This document shows, in pieces, positions 40,856 to 51,644 of a stretch of 64,000 bases of DNA (positions within the stretch are counted from its first letter, which is position 1; the number at the start of each line of letters is the position of its first letter). A program made the position numbers and the translations under genes. Below the pieces are notes generated by a model. That model made no database searches and was not told where the DNA came from. It worked only from the letters and a program-made list of their open reading frames with translations. The DNA comes from DASXKD01 sp963734725 (lineage in GTDB: Bacteria > Actinomycetota > Actinomycetes > Streptosporangiales > Streptosporangiaceae), in NCBI GenBank assembly GCA_963734725.1, contig CAVTIX010000028.1, positions 62,001 through 126,000 on the forward strand, in the 5' to 3' direction.

Positions 40856-41611
40856 GTGAGATTGAGCGCGACCAGGCCGACGTATCCCGACCAGGTCACG
40901 GTCGGCGATGCGAAGGAAGCGGCGCGGCGGCAGGAGCTTGCCGCGAAGGCCGCCCAGGCAGCGAAGGATCTGGCAGATGCTCCGGCACGCGAGGTCATCG
41001 CGTGGGCGGTGGAGACTTTCGCTGAGCGGGTCTGTATCACGTCCTCCATGACCGACGCGGTCATCATCCACCTGGCGGCCGCGGTCAAGCCCGGCATCGA
41101 CGTCATCTTCCTGGACACCGGTTACCACTTCCCCGAGACCATCGGGACCCGGGATGCGGTGGCGTCCACCTACCCGATCAACCTCATCAACGTCACCCCG
41201 ACGCGGACCGTTCCGGAGCAGGATGCCGAGCTGGGCCCGCGCCTTTACGGGCGCAACCCCGACCTGTGCTGCTACCTGCGCAAGGTGGTCCCGCTGGAGC
41301 GGGCGCTGGACCCCTACGACGCGTGGATCACCGGGGTGCGCCGCGAGGAGACCGACGCGCGCAGCGACACCAAGGCGGTCGAGTGGGATCCCAAGCGTGC
41401 GATGGTCAAGGTCAACCCGATCGCGGGCTGGTCCCAGGATGAGGTGGACGCCTACATCGCGGAACATGGTGTGGTGCTGAACCCGCTGGTGGACGAGGGG
41501 TACCCGTCCATCGGCTGTGCCACCTGCACCCTGCCGGTGAAGCCGGGCGCCAACCCGCGCAGCGGCCGCTGGGCAGGGACCGGCAAGACCGAATGCGGCC
41601 TGCACATTTAG
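40856..41611 (+). CDS. cysH: Phosphoadenylyl/adenylyl-sulfate reductase CysH
   Basis: 251 residues. SSMTDAVIIHLAA is the PP-loop-like nucleotide site. Cys138-Cys139 (DLCCYLRK) plus Cys221-x2-Cys224 (GCATC) bind the [4Fe-4S] cluster that marks the APS-reducing type; the catalytic Cys247 is in ECGLHI. It reduces activated sulfate to sulfite. GTG 40856 has GGGAG 7 bp upstream; in-frame starts further up (40796) lack one. No sulfite reductase or cysDN genes are nearby. Possible -10 element TACGCT near 40830. Confidence 0.93.
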   Translation: MRLSATRPTYPDQVTVGDAKEAARRQELAAKAAQAAKDLADAPAREVIAWAVETFAERVCITSSMTDAVIIHLAAAVKPGIDVIFLDTGYHFPETIGTRDAVASTYPINLINVTPTRTVPEQDAELGPRLYGRNPDLCCYLRKVVPLERALDPYDAWITGVRREETDARSDTKAVEWDPKRAMVKVNPIAGWSQDEVDAYIAEHGVVLNPLVDEGYPSIGCATCTLPVKPGANPRSGRWAGTGKTECGLHI

Positions 41612-41645
41612 CGGGTGCCCCCCGGCGTCCACCGGGAGGACGCAC

Positions 41646-43360
41646 ATGACCCCACGCATTACCCACGAGGTCCGTAACCAGGCGCCGCCGCTGGCGGGCC
41701 ACGACGTGGCTGCCGATCCCGCGCTGCTCGAAGCGGTCGAGCGGGAGGGCGCCAACTGGGCCGCTGCCGAACTGCACGAGCTGGGGCTGCTGGCCGGCCA
41801 GCCGGCCACCGCCGAGCAGGCAAGGCTGGCCAACGAGCACCCCCCGGTGCTGCGCACGCACGACCGGTATGGGAACCGGATCGACGAGGTGGAGTTCCAC
41901 CCAGCCTGGCACGCCCTGATGGGCACCGCGGTCGGTCACGGCCTGCACGCGGCGCCGTGGGCGGACCCGCGCCCGGGCGCGCACGTGGCCAGGGCGGCGA
42001 AGTTCTACGTGTGGTCCCAGGCGGAGGCCGGCCACGGCTGCCCGATCTCCATGACCTATGCCGTGGTCCCGGCGCTGCGTAATGCACCAGAGTTGGCCGC
42101 GCGGTTCGAGCCGCTGCTCGTCACCCGCGCCTACGACCCGGGCCTGCGCCCTCCTGGGAGCAAGCGCGGGCTGTTGTCCGGCATGGCCATGACCGAGAAG
42201 CAAGGCGGCAGCGACGTGCGGGCCAACACCACGCGTGCCGAACCCGCCCCGCAGGCCGGTGCCGGCGCCCACGTGCTGACCGGGCATAAGTGGTTCTGCT
42301 CCGCGCCGATGTCCGACATGTTCCTCACCCTCGCCCAGGCCCCGGCCGGGCTGACCTGCTTCCTGCTCCCCCGAGTGCTGCCCGGCGGCGAGCGCAACGG
42401 CATCCGCCTGCAACGCCTCAAGGACAAGCTCGGCAACAGGTCCAACCCGTCGGCCGAAGTCGAGTTCGACGGCGCGCTGGCCTGGCAGGTCGGCGAGGCG
42501 GGCCGGGGCGTGGCCACGATCATCGCGATGGTCAGCGCGACCAGGCTGGACTGCGTCATCGGCAGCGCAGCGGGCATCCGGGCAGCCACGGTCGCGGCGG
42601 TGCACCACGCCAGCCACCGGCAGGCGTTCGGCAAAGAACTCGCGGCCCAGCCGTTGATGGCGAACGTGCTCGCCGACCTGACCCTCGACTCACAAGCCGC
42701 GACGGCCCTGGCGATCCGGCTGGCCGGGGCGGCGGACCGGGCGGCGCGCGGCGACGCGGGCGAGGCCGCGCTGCTGCGCCTGGCGCTGCCCGCGGCCAAG
42801 TACTGGGTGTGCAAGCGCTTCCCGGCGCACGCCGTGGAGGCGCTGGAGTGCCTGGGCGGCAACGGATACGTGGAGGAGTCCGGCCTGCCCCGGATCTACC
42901 GCGAGGCCCCGCTGAACTCCATCTGGGAGGGCTCAGGCAACGTCACCGCGCTCGACGTGCTGCGGGCCCTGGCCAGAACCGAGGGCGCCGTCGAGGCGCT
43001 GCTGGCGGAACTGGGCGCGGCCGCGGGCGCGGACACGTCCCTCGACGCGGCGGTGGCGGACCTGAAGCGGCACGTGGCCGCCCTGGCGTCGGTGACCAGC
43101 CTGGAAGCACAGCACGAGGCCAGGGCGCTGGCCGGGCGGATCGCGGTCGCGCTCGCGGCGGCGCTCCTGGTGCGGCACGCGCCGGCCCCGGTCGCCGATG
43201 CCTACTGCGCGTCGCGCCTCCAGCTGACGGCGCACGCCGGCCCCGGTGCGCCGTTCGGCACGCTGCCCGCCGGGCTCGACCTGACGGCCATCATCGACCG
43301 CGCCCGCGCCGAGCCTGCCGTCGGTCCCGTCCCCGCCGAGCCTGCGGGCGGGACCGGGTA

Positions 43361-43361
<1 letters not shown>
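41646..43361 (+). CDS. aidB: AidB-type acyl-CoA dehydrogenase family protein
   Basis: 571 residues, longer than ordinary acyl-CoA dehydrogenases because of an N-terminal extension. MAMTEKQGGSDVRANTT is the AidB signature, GHKWFCSAPMSDMFLTLAQ and SRHRQAFGKELAAQPLMANVLADL-type blocks follow, and CLGGNGYVEESGLPRIYREAPLNSIWEGSGNV is the C-terminal FAD-domain motif. AidB belongs to the alkylation-damage response in E. coli; its true substrate is unknown. Starts 35 bp after cysH; its stop shares a base with the glgX start. Confidence 0.9.
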
Positions 43362-45499
<2,138 letters not shown>

Positions 45500-45507
45500 C
45501 TGCGGTG

Positions 45508-46278
45508 ATGCGCCAGGTGTACCCGGGCGGTTCCGCCCTCGCCGATGCCGCCGTGGCCGGGCTGTACGCCTACCCGGACCCGGGCGCGCCCCCCGGCTGC
45601 TGGGTGCGGGCGAACATGGTGGCGAGCCTGGACGGGGCGGCCACCCTCGGCGGGCGCTCCGGGGGGCTGTCCAGCGAGGCGGACGAGCAGGTGTTCGCCA
45701 TGCTCCGCGCGCTCACCGACGTGATCCTGGTCGGCGCCGGCACGGCGCGCGCCGAGCGCTACGGCCCGGTGCGGCCGGAGTCCGAAGGGCTGCGCTGGGC
45801 CTGGCTGCGGAACGGCCGCGCCCCCTCCGCGCCGATCGCGGTGGTCACCCGCGCGCTCGACCTGGACCTGGCCAGCCCCCTGCTGGCCGGCGCTCCCCCG
45901 CACGCCAGGACCATCGTCATCACCACGGAGGCCGCCCCGGCGGAGCGGCGGGCCGCCGCCGCCCGCACCGCCGAGGTGATCGTCGCCGGCGAGGCCATGG
46001 TCGACATGAAGGCCGCGCTGGATGCGCTGGCCGGGCGGGGATACCAGCGGGTGCTCTGCGAGGGCGGCCCGCATCTGCTGGCTCAGCTCGCCGGGGAGGG
46101 CCTGCTCGACGAGCTGTGCCTCACCCTCAGCCCGCTGCTGGCCGGCCCGGGCGCCGACCGGATCGTCACCGGGGGCCTGCCCCTGCCGGGCGGCGACGCG
46201 CAGCCGTTCGCGCTCAAGCACGCCCTGGAAGCCGAGGGCTTCCTGCTCTGCCGCTACGTGCTGCAGGGCACGGGCTAA
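45508..46278 (+). CDS. RibD C-terminal domain (pyrimidine reductase) family protein
   Basis: 256 residues with the dihydrofolate-reductase-like fold of RibD: VRANMVASLDGAATLGGRSGGLSS, VGAGTARAERYGPVRP and VLCEGGPHLLAQL. No deaminase domain is attached, and no other riboflavin genes are near, so the substrate may not be the riboflavin intermediate. GTG 45505 and ATG 45508 are both possible starts, 6-9 bp after glgX. Convergent with ligC. Confidence 0.85.
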   Translation: MRQVYPGGSALADAAVAGLYAYPDPGAPPGCWVRANMVASLDGAATLGGRSGGLSSEADEQVFAMLRALTDVILVGAGTARAERYGPVRPESEGLRWAWLRNGRAPSAPIAVVTRALDLDLASPLLAGAPPHARTIVITTEAAPAERRAAAARTAEVIVAGEAMVDMKAALDALAGRGYQRVLCEGGPHLLAQLAGEGLLDELCLTLSPLLAGPGADRIVTGGLPLPGGDAQPFALKHALEAEGFLLCRYVLQGTG

Positions 46279-46285
46279 CGCGGGG

Positions 46286-47350
46286 CTACCCCAGGATGTC
46301 CCCCAGGTCGAAGCTAACCGGTTCCTCGAGCTGCTCGTAGGTGCACGACCGCGGCGCCCGGTCGGGCCGCCAGCGGACGAACTGGGTGGTGTGCCGGAAC
46401 CTGCGGCCCTCCATGTGGTCATAGCGCACCTCGATCACCCGCTCGGGGCGCAGCGGGACGAACGACAGGTCCTTGCCCGCGTTCCAGCGGCTGACCTCGG
46501 CCTCCCGCGGCGTGCCGACGACGCCCTCCGGCCTGGCCCAGTTCCACGGGTGCCCCTCGAACGTGGTGACCAGCGGCTGCATCTCGGTGAACAGCTCCCG
46601 CCGCCGCGCCATCGGGAACGCGCCGACCACGCCCACGCTGGCCAGCTTGTCGTCGCCGGCGTACAGGCCGAGCAGCAGCGAGCCGATCGCCTCGTCGCTG
46701 GTCTTGTGCGTGCGGTAGCCGGCCACCACGCAGTCGGCGGTGCGCTCGTGCTTGACCTTGAACATGACCCGCTTGTCCGGCTCGTACCCGCCGTCCAGCG
46801 GCTTGGCGATGAGCCCGTCCAGCCCGGCGCCCTCGAACTGGGCGAACCACTGCCCGGCCAGCGCGCGGTCGGTGGTCGCCGGGGTGACGTGCAGCGGCGC
46901 CCGCACCCCGGCCAGGGCGCCCTCCAGCACCGTCCGGCGCTCGGCGAACGGCCGCTCCATGTAGTCGGTGTCCCCGAGGGCCAGCAGGTCGAAGGCCACG
47001 AACCGGGCCGGGGTCTGGTCGGCCAGCAGGTTCACCCGGCTCGCCGCCGGGTGGATCCGCTGCAGCAGCGCCTCGAAGTCGAGCCGGGCGCCGTCGCGGT
47101 GCGGGACCACGATCTCCCCGTCGATCACGCACCGCTCCGGCAGCTGCCCGATGATCTCGCGGACCAGCTCAGGGAAGTACCGCGTCATCGGCCGCTCGTT
47201 GCGGCTGCCGATCTCCACCTCGTCACCGTCGCGGAAGACGATGGACCGGAACCCGTCCCATTTCGGCTCGTAGCTGTAGGGGCCGTCGGGAATTGCCTTG
47301 ACCGCCTTGGCGAGCATCGGCGCGACCGGCGGGCTGACCGGAAGCCTCAT
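46286..47350 (-). CDS. ATP-dependent DNA ligase, LigC type
   Basis: 354 residues, matching mycobacterial LigC in length. Nucleotidyl lysine Lys30 in EPKWDGFR, then IDGEIVVP, FVAFDLLALG, GLDGLIAKPLDGGYEPDKRVMFKVK; the OB domain follows (GSLLLGLYAGDDKLASVGVVGAF). There is no LigD polymerase or nuclease domain and no ku gene nearby. LigC enzymes act in backup end-joining or gap repair. ATG 47350 with AGGAGG 5 bp upstream. Converges on the RibD-like gene with a 7-bp gap. Confidence 0.92.
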   Translation of the reverse strand: MRLPVSPPVAPMLAKAVKAIPDGPYSYEPKWDGFRSIVFRDGDEVEIGSRNERPMTRYFPELVREIIGQLPERCVIDGEIVVPHRDGARLDFEALLQRIHPAASRVNLLADQTPARFVAFDLLALGDTDYMERPFAERRTVLEGALAGVRAPLHVTPATTDRALAGQWFAQFEGAGLDGLIAKPLDGGYEPDKRVMFKVKHERTADCVVAGYRTHKTSDEAIGSLLLGLYAGDDKLASVGVVGAFPMARRRELFTEMQPLVTTFEGHPWNWARPEGVVGTPREAEVSRWNAGKDLSFVPLRPERVIEVRYDHMEGRRFRHTTQFVRWRPDRAPRSCTYEQLEEPVSFDLGDILG

Positions 47351-47416
47351 CGTCGCCTCCTCCCCCACTAGGATCCGTGGTCATCATCAGGTACGCACAC
47401 TACTGGGGAGTCCCCC

Positions 47417-48850
47417 GTGCCGCTGCACACCGATGCCAGGCAGTCCGGCGAGCCCGCCGAGTTCGACATCAATCCCCTGTACGTCCGGCTCGCGCACGAG
47501 CCGGTGCCCAGGCACTCCCTCCCCAGGGAACCGATGCTGCCCGGCACGGCAGCGCAGGTGGTACGGGATGAGCTGTTGCTCGACGGGAACGCGCGGCTGA
47601 ACCTGGCCACGTTCGTCACCACCTGGATGGAACCTGAGGCCAAGGTGCTGATGACCGAGTGCCTGGACAAAAACATGATCGACAAGGATGAGTACCCGCA
47701 GACGGCGGAGCTGGAGTCGCGCTGCGTGAACATCCTGGCCGACCTCTGGCACGCCCCCATGGGCCGGGACGCGACCGGGTGTTCCACGACCGGATCCAGC
47801 GAAGCGTGCATGCTGGCCGGGATGGCGTTGCTCTGGCGCTGGCGCGAGCGGCGGGCCGCCGCGAACGCGGCCACCGCCCGCCGCAGTGCCAATTCTCACC
47901 CCACCGCCCCGCCCAATCTGGTGATGGGCACGAACGTGCAGGTGTGCTGGGAGAAGTTCTGCCGCTACTGGCAGGTGGAACCGCGGATGGCGCCGATGGC
48001 GCCGGGACGCTACCACCTGACCGGGCCGGAGGCGGCGGCCCGGTGCGATGAGAACACCATCGGCGTGGTGGCGATCCTTGGCTCCACCATGGATGGCAGC
48101 TACGAGCCGGTCGGCGAGATCAACGCGGAGCTGGACCGGCTGGCCGCCGGCGGGGGGCCGGACGTGCCGATCCATGTGGACGGGGCGTCCGGCGGGTTCG
48201 TCGCGCCGTTCCTGCAGCCGGAACTGGACTGGGACTTCCGGGTGCCGCGGGTGGCGTCGATCAACGCCTCCGGGCACAAGTACGGCCTTGTCTACCCTGG
48301 TGTCGGCTGGGTGGTGTGGCGCGAGGCCGCCGCGCTGCCCGATGACCTGGTGTTCAAGGTCAACTACCTCGGCGGCCAGATGCCGACGTTCGCGCTGAAC
48401 TTCTCCCGGCCCGGCGCGCAGGTGGCCGCCCAGTACTACAACTTCCTGCGGCTCGGCTTCCCCGGGTACCAGCGGGTGCACCAGGCGTGCCAGGACGTGG
48501 CCGTGCACATGTCCGGGCGCATCGCCAAGATGGGCCCGTTCGAGCTGATCAGCGAGGGCCGGGAGCTGCCGGTGTTCGCGTTCAAGATCGCGGATCCACA
48601 GGCCAGCTATACGGTCTTCGACCTCACCGAGCGGCTGCGCACCCGCGGCTGGCTGGTGCCCGCCTACACCTTCCCCGCGGATCTCACCGACACGGCGGTC
48701 ATCAGGGTGGTGGTCCGCAACGGCTTCGGCCAGGACCTGGCCGAAGCGTTCCTAGCCGACCTGAACCACCACTGGCGCACCCTGGCGGCACACCCGTCCG
48801 ACTGCGCGCCGCTGGTCCCCGAGGGCAAGCGCCAGAGCTTCGCGCACTGA
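47417..48850 (+). CDS. Glutamate decarboxylase
   Basis: 477 residues, PLP-dependent group II decarboxylase. LNLATFVTTWMEPEAKVLM, STTGSSEACMLAGMALLWRWR, IHVDGASGGFVAPF and the PLP lysine in INASGHKYGLVYPGVGWVVWR match GadB/GadA. It makes GABA from glutamate, using a proton. It ends SFAH, near the auto-inhibitory C-terminal His of acid-resistance GadB. No GABA antiporter is adjacent. GTG start with GGGGAG 5 bp upstream. The PuuD-type pathway at 16-23 kb also yields GABA. Confidence 0.93.
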   Translation: MPLHTDARQSGEPAEFDINPLYVRLAHEPVPRHSLPREPMLPGTAAQVVRDELLLDGNARLNLATFVTTWMEPEAKVLMTECLDKNMIDKDEYPQTAELESRCVNILADLWHAPMGRDATGCSTTGSSEACMLAGMALLWRWRERRAAANAATARRSANSHPTAPPNLVMGTNVQVCWEKFCRYWQVEPRMAPMAPGRYHLTGPEAAARCDENTIGVVAILGSTMDGSYEPVGEINAELDRLAAGGGPDVPIHVDGASGGFVAPFLQPELDWDFRVPRVASINASGHKYGLVYPGVGWVVWREAAALPDDLVFKVNYLGGQMPTFALNFSRPGAQVAAQYYNFLRLGFPGYQRVHQACQDVAVHMSGRIAKMGPFELISEGRELPVFAFKIADPQASYTVFDLTERLRTRGWLVPAYTFPADLTDTAVIRVVVRNGFGQDLAEAFLADLNHHWRTLAAHPSDCAPLVPEGKRQSFAH

Positions 48851-48856
48851 TGAGCG

Positions 48857-48890
48857 AGGGTCCGGGGGTCGCCCCCCGGGCTAGCGCTGC
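48857..48890 (-). repeat. Dispersed GC-rich hairpin repeat, copy B
   Basis: Read on the minus strand: CAGCGCTAGCCCGGGGGGCG then ACCCCCGGACC. The hairpin has 7-bp arms at 48862-48868 and 48873-48879; on the minus strand the loop is GCGA, a GNRA tetraloop. It lies between the gad stop and the rbpA stop. Matches copy C (62879-62908) in the opposite orientation, differing at only a few positions. Confidence 0.75.
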
Positions 48891-48944
48891 GGGCCCGGGC
48901 GAAGCTGCCGGACCGCGGCGAGCAACCTCGGCCGCCACGTGCAT

Positions 48945-49277
48945 TCAGACGCGGCGGATCCGGTCCAGGGCTTCGGCCAGGATGGCGGCGCCGTCGGAGT
49001 CGGTGCGCCGCTCCTTCACGTAGGCCAGGTGCGTCTTGTAGGGCTCGCTGTGTGGCGGGTCGGGGGGGTTGGCCTCGTCCCGGCCTGCCGGGAAGCCGCA
49101 CCGGGGGCAGTCCCAGGTCTCGGGGACCGCCGCGTCCGTCGCAAAGCTCGGCCGTGTTTCATGGTTGTTCGCACACCAGAACGACACGCGTATCCGCGGT
49201 GCCGCCTCGCCACGTTCCGCCTCGCCCATGGGCCCCGCGCCTACGCGGCTCCCGCGGATGGCATTGCCACTACCCAC
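48945..49277 (-). CDS. rbpA: RNA polymerase-binding protein RbpA
   Basis: 110 residues. SGNAIRGSRVGAGPMGEAERGEAAPR is the sigma- and DNA-contacting N-terminal tail; CANNHE and TWDCPRCGFPAG bracket the core domain, and PYKTHLAYVKERRTDSDGAAILAEALDRIR is the sigma-interaction helix. It stabilises the open complex with the primary sigma factor in actinobacteria. GTG 49277 has AAGGGG 6 bp upstream; GTG 49304 is in frame but lacks a ribosome site. Confidence 0.96.
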   Translation of the reverse strand: MGSGNAIRGSRVGAGPMGEAERGEAAPRIRVSFWCANNHETRPSFATDAAVPETWDCPRCGFPAGRDEANPPDPPHSEPYKTHLAYVKERRTDSDGAAILAEALDRIRRV

Positions 49278-49325
49278 TGACCACCCCTTGCTGAATTCGC
49301 TCACCCGAGCAGAGCGGGCGCGGCC

Positions 49326-49556
49326 CTAGTGATTGAGCAACAGATTCAGGGCCACGATGCAGAGGAACCAGAGAATACCGGTGAAGATGGTGAGCCGGTC
49401 GAGATTCCGCTCTACCACTGAGGAAGAGCCGAGCGAGGAGGAGACCCCGCCGCCGAACAGATCCGACAGCCCGCCGCCCTTGCCCTTGTGCAGCAGCACA
49501 AGCAGGATCATCAGCAGGCTCGTGATGATCAGGACGACCGCAATTCCTATTTCCAC
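49326..49556 (-). CDS. secG: Preprotein translocase subunit SecG
   Basis: 76 residues with two helices (GIAVVLIITSLLMILLVLLHKGKGGGLSDLFGGG and LTIFTGILWFLCIVALNLLL). The GKGGGLSDLFGGG loop is the SecG signature. It sits after tpiA as in most actinobacteria. Membrane subunit of SecYEG. Confidence 0.95.
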   Translation of the reverse strand: MEIGIAVVLIITSLLMILLVLLHKGKGGGLSDLFGGGVSSSLGSSSVVERNLDRLTIFTGILWFLCIVALNLLLNH

Positions 49557-49586
49557 TGCCGACCTTGTCCTTCCGGGTACCCGGGC

Positions 49587-50384
49587 TCAGGCACCCACGG
49601 CCAGTTCCCGGTACCGGCTGATTCGCACGAACTCACCGGCGTCGAGGCTGGCCCCACCGACCAGGGCACCATCGATGGCTGGTTGGGCCATCATGACCGC
49701 GATGTTGTCGGACTTAACCGACCCGCCATACAGGATACGCATATCCGCGGCCACATCGCGGCCGTGAACCGCGGAAACCCGCTCGCGAATGGCCGCGGCG
49801 GCCTCCTGCGCGTCCTGTGGCGTGGCCACGTCTCCGGTGCCGATGGCCCAGACCGGCTCGTAGGCGATGACCAGCCCGGCCACCTGCTCGTTCGTCAGGC
49901 CGTCCAGCGCCCCGTCCACCTGTGACTCGCAGTGGCTGATCTGGCGCCCGGCCCGGCGGATCTCCTGGGTCTCGCCGACGCACACGACCGGCCCCAGGCC
50001 CCATTTCAGCGCGGCCTTGACCTTCGCGTTCACCAGGGCGTCGGTCTCCCCGTGGTACTGGCGCCGTTCGGAATGCCCGGCGAGCACGTAGCTGCAGCCC
50101 AGCTTGGCCAGCATGGACCCGGACACGTCACCGGTGTAGGCGCCGTCGTCGTGGGCGGAGATGTCCTGCGCGCCGTAGCGGATCTCCAGCTTGTCCCCCA
50201 TCACCAGCGTCTGCACGCTCCGCAGCGCGGTGAACGGCGGCAGCACCAGCACCTCGACGGCCGCGTAGTCCTGGCGCTTGAGCGCGAAGGCCAGCTTCTG
50301 CACCAGCGCCAGCGCTTCCAGGTGGTTGTAGTGCATCTTCCAGTTGCCGGCGATCAGTGGCTTCCTGCCGCGGCCGGCGCTCAC
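49587..50384 (-). CDS. tpiA: Triosephosphate isomerase
   Basis: 265 residues. Active-site lysine Lys16 in GNWKMHYN, catalytic His in LAGHSERRQYH and Glu in IAYEPVWAIGTG; DGALVGGASLD binds phosphate. Interconverts dihydroxyacetone phosphate and glyceraldehyde 3-phosphate. ATG 50384 overlaps the pgk stop (ATGA). Confidence 0.97.
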   Translation of the reverse strand: MSAGRGRKPLIAGNWKMHYNHLEALALVQKLAFALKRQDYAAVEVLVLPPFTALRSVQTLVMGDKLEIRYGAQDISAHDDGAYTGDVSGSMLAKLGCSYVLAGHSERRQYHGETDALVNAKVKAALKWGLGPVVCVGETQEIRRAGRQISHCESQVDGALDGLTNEQVAGLVIAYEPVWAIGTGDVATPQDAQEAAAAIRERVSAVHGRDVAADMRILYGGSVKSDNIAVMMAQPAIDGALVGGASLDAGEFVRISRYRELAVGA

Positions 50385-51589
50385 GTCCGGTCTCCGAGCG
50401 CGGCAAGGCCGGGCAGCTCGCGGCCCTCCAGGTATTCCAGGCTCGCGCCGCCTCCCGTCGAGATGTGCGAGAACGCATCAGGCGGCAGGTCTAGCCGACG
50501 AACGGCTGCCGCGGAGTCACCGCCGCCCACCACGGTCAGCCCGGTTACGCCGCTGATCGCCCCGGCGACCGCCCGGGTGCCGGCCGCGAACGCGGGCCAC
50601 TCGAACACCCCCGGGGGCCCGTTCCAGAAGACCGTCTTCGCGTCGGCCAGCTTGCGGGCGAACAGTTCACTGGTGGCCGGGCCGATGTCGAGCCCCATCT
50701 TGCCGTCCGGGATGTCCGGGCCGGGCACGACCTCGGGCTGGGCGTCCGCGGCGAACCGGTCCGCGACCACGTGGTCCACCGGCAGCACCACCTCGACGCC
50801 GGCCTTGGCGGCGTCGGCGAGCACCGCCGCCACCTGGCCGAGCTGCTCGGCCTGGAGAATCGAGTCCCCGATCCGGCGCCCCTGGGCGGCCAGGAACGTG
50901 TAGGCCATCCCGCCCGCGATGAGCAGCCGGTCCGCCTTCCCGACGAGGTTTCCGATGACGGCCAGCTTGTCGGAGACCTTGGCGCCGCCGAGCACCACCA
51001 CATACGGCCGGGCCGGGCTGGTGGTCAGCTGCCGCAGCACCGCGACCTCGGCGAGGACCAGCTGCCCGGCCGCGTGCGGCAGCAGCCGGGGCGTGTCGTA
51101 GACGCTGGCGTGCTTGCGGTGCATGGCGCCGAAGCCGTCCCCTACGTACACGTCGGCGAGGGCGGCGAGGCGGGCTGCGAGTTCCCCGCGCACGCCGTCG
51201 TCTTTGCTGGTCTCCGCGGGCTCGAACCGCACGTTCTCGCACACGGCGACCTCGCCGGCGGCCATCGTCTCGGCGATGACCCTGGCCGACTCGCCGGCCA
51301 CGTCGCCGGCCAGCGTCACCGGCTGCCCCAGCAGCTCGCCCAGCCGATCGGCCACCGGCCGCAGCGATGGGCCGCCCGCCGCCCGAACGGCGTAGTCGTC
51401 CCCCTTGGGCCGGCCGAAGTGCGCGCAGACAACCACGGCGGCCCCACGCGCGAGCAGGTCCCGTATCGTCGGCAGGCTGGCCCGGATCCGGCCGTCGTCG
51501 GTGATAACCCCGTTGTCCAGGGGCACGTTCAGGTCCGCGCGGACCAGGACCGTCTGGCCACGCACATCGAGATCCTCGGCTCGTCTCAT
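50381..51589 (-). CDS. pgk: Phosphoglycerate kinase
   Basis: 402 residues. RADLNVPLDNGVITDDGRIRASLPTI, CAHFGRPKG, VVLGGAKVSDKLAVIGNL and the nucleotide loop VTGLTVVGGGDSAAAVRRL are conserved. Second gene of gap-pgk-tpiA-secG. A 55-bp gap separates it from gap. Confidence 0.97.
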   Translation of the reverse strand: MRRAEDLDVRGQTVLVRADLNVPLDNGVITDDGRIRASLPTIRDLLARGAAVVVCAHFGRPKGDDYAVRAAGGPSLRPVADRLGELLGQPVTLAGDVAGESARVIAETMAAGEVAVCENVRFEPAETSKDDGVRGELAARLAALADVYVGDGFGAMHRKHASVYDTPRLLPHAAGQLVLAEVAVLRQLTTSPARPYVVVLGGAKVSDKLAVIGNLVGKADRLLIAGGMAYTFLAAQGRRIGDSILQAEQLGQVAAVLADAAKAGVEVVLPVDHVVADRFAADAQPEVVPGPDIPDGKMGLDIGPATSELFARKLADAKTVFWNGPPGVFEWPAFAAGTRAVAGAISGVTGLTVVGGGDSAAAVRRLDLPPDAFSHISTGGGASLEYLEGRELPGLAALGDRT

Positions 51590-51644
51590 CAGCGCGGAGA
51601 TTCCGTTTCTCAGAAAAAATCGGCGCGGGGAAGGCGGTCAGCGC

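Noticed and set aside
42290..43360. Upstream extension of glgX inside aidB
   Set aside because: Out of frame with aidB coding and without homology; GlgX begins with its CBM48 domain at ATG 43361.
46286..47350. Part of a bacterial NHEJ operon
   Set aside because: No ku, polymerase or phosphoesterase genes are adjacent; only a stand-alone LigC-type ligase is present.
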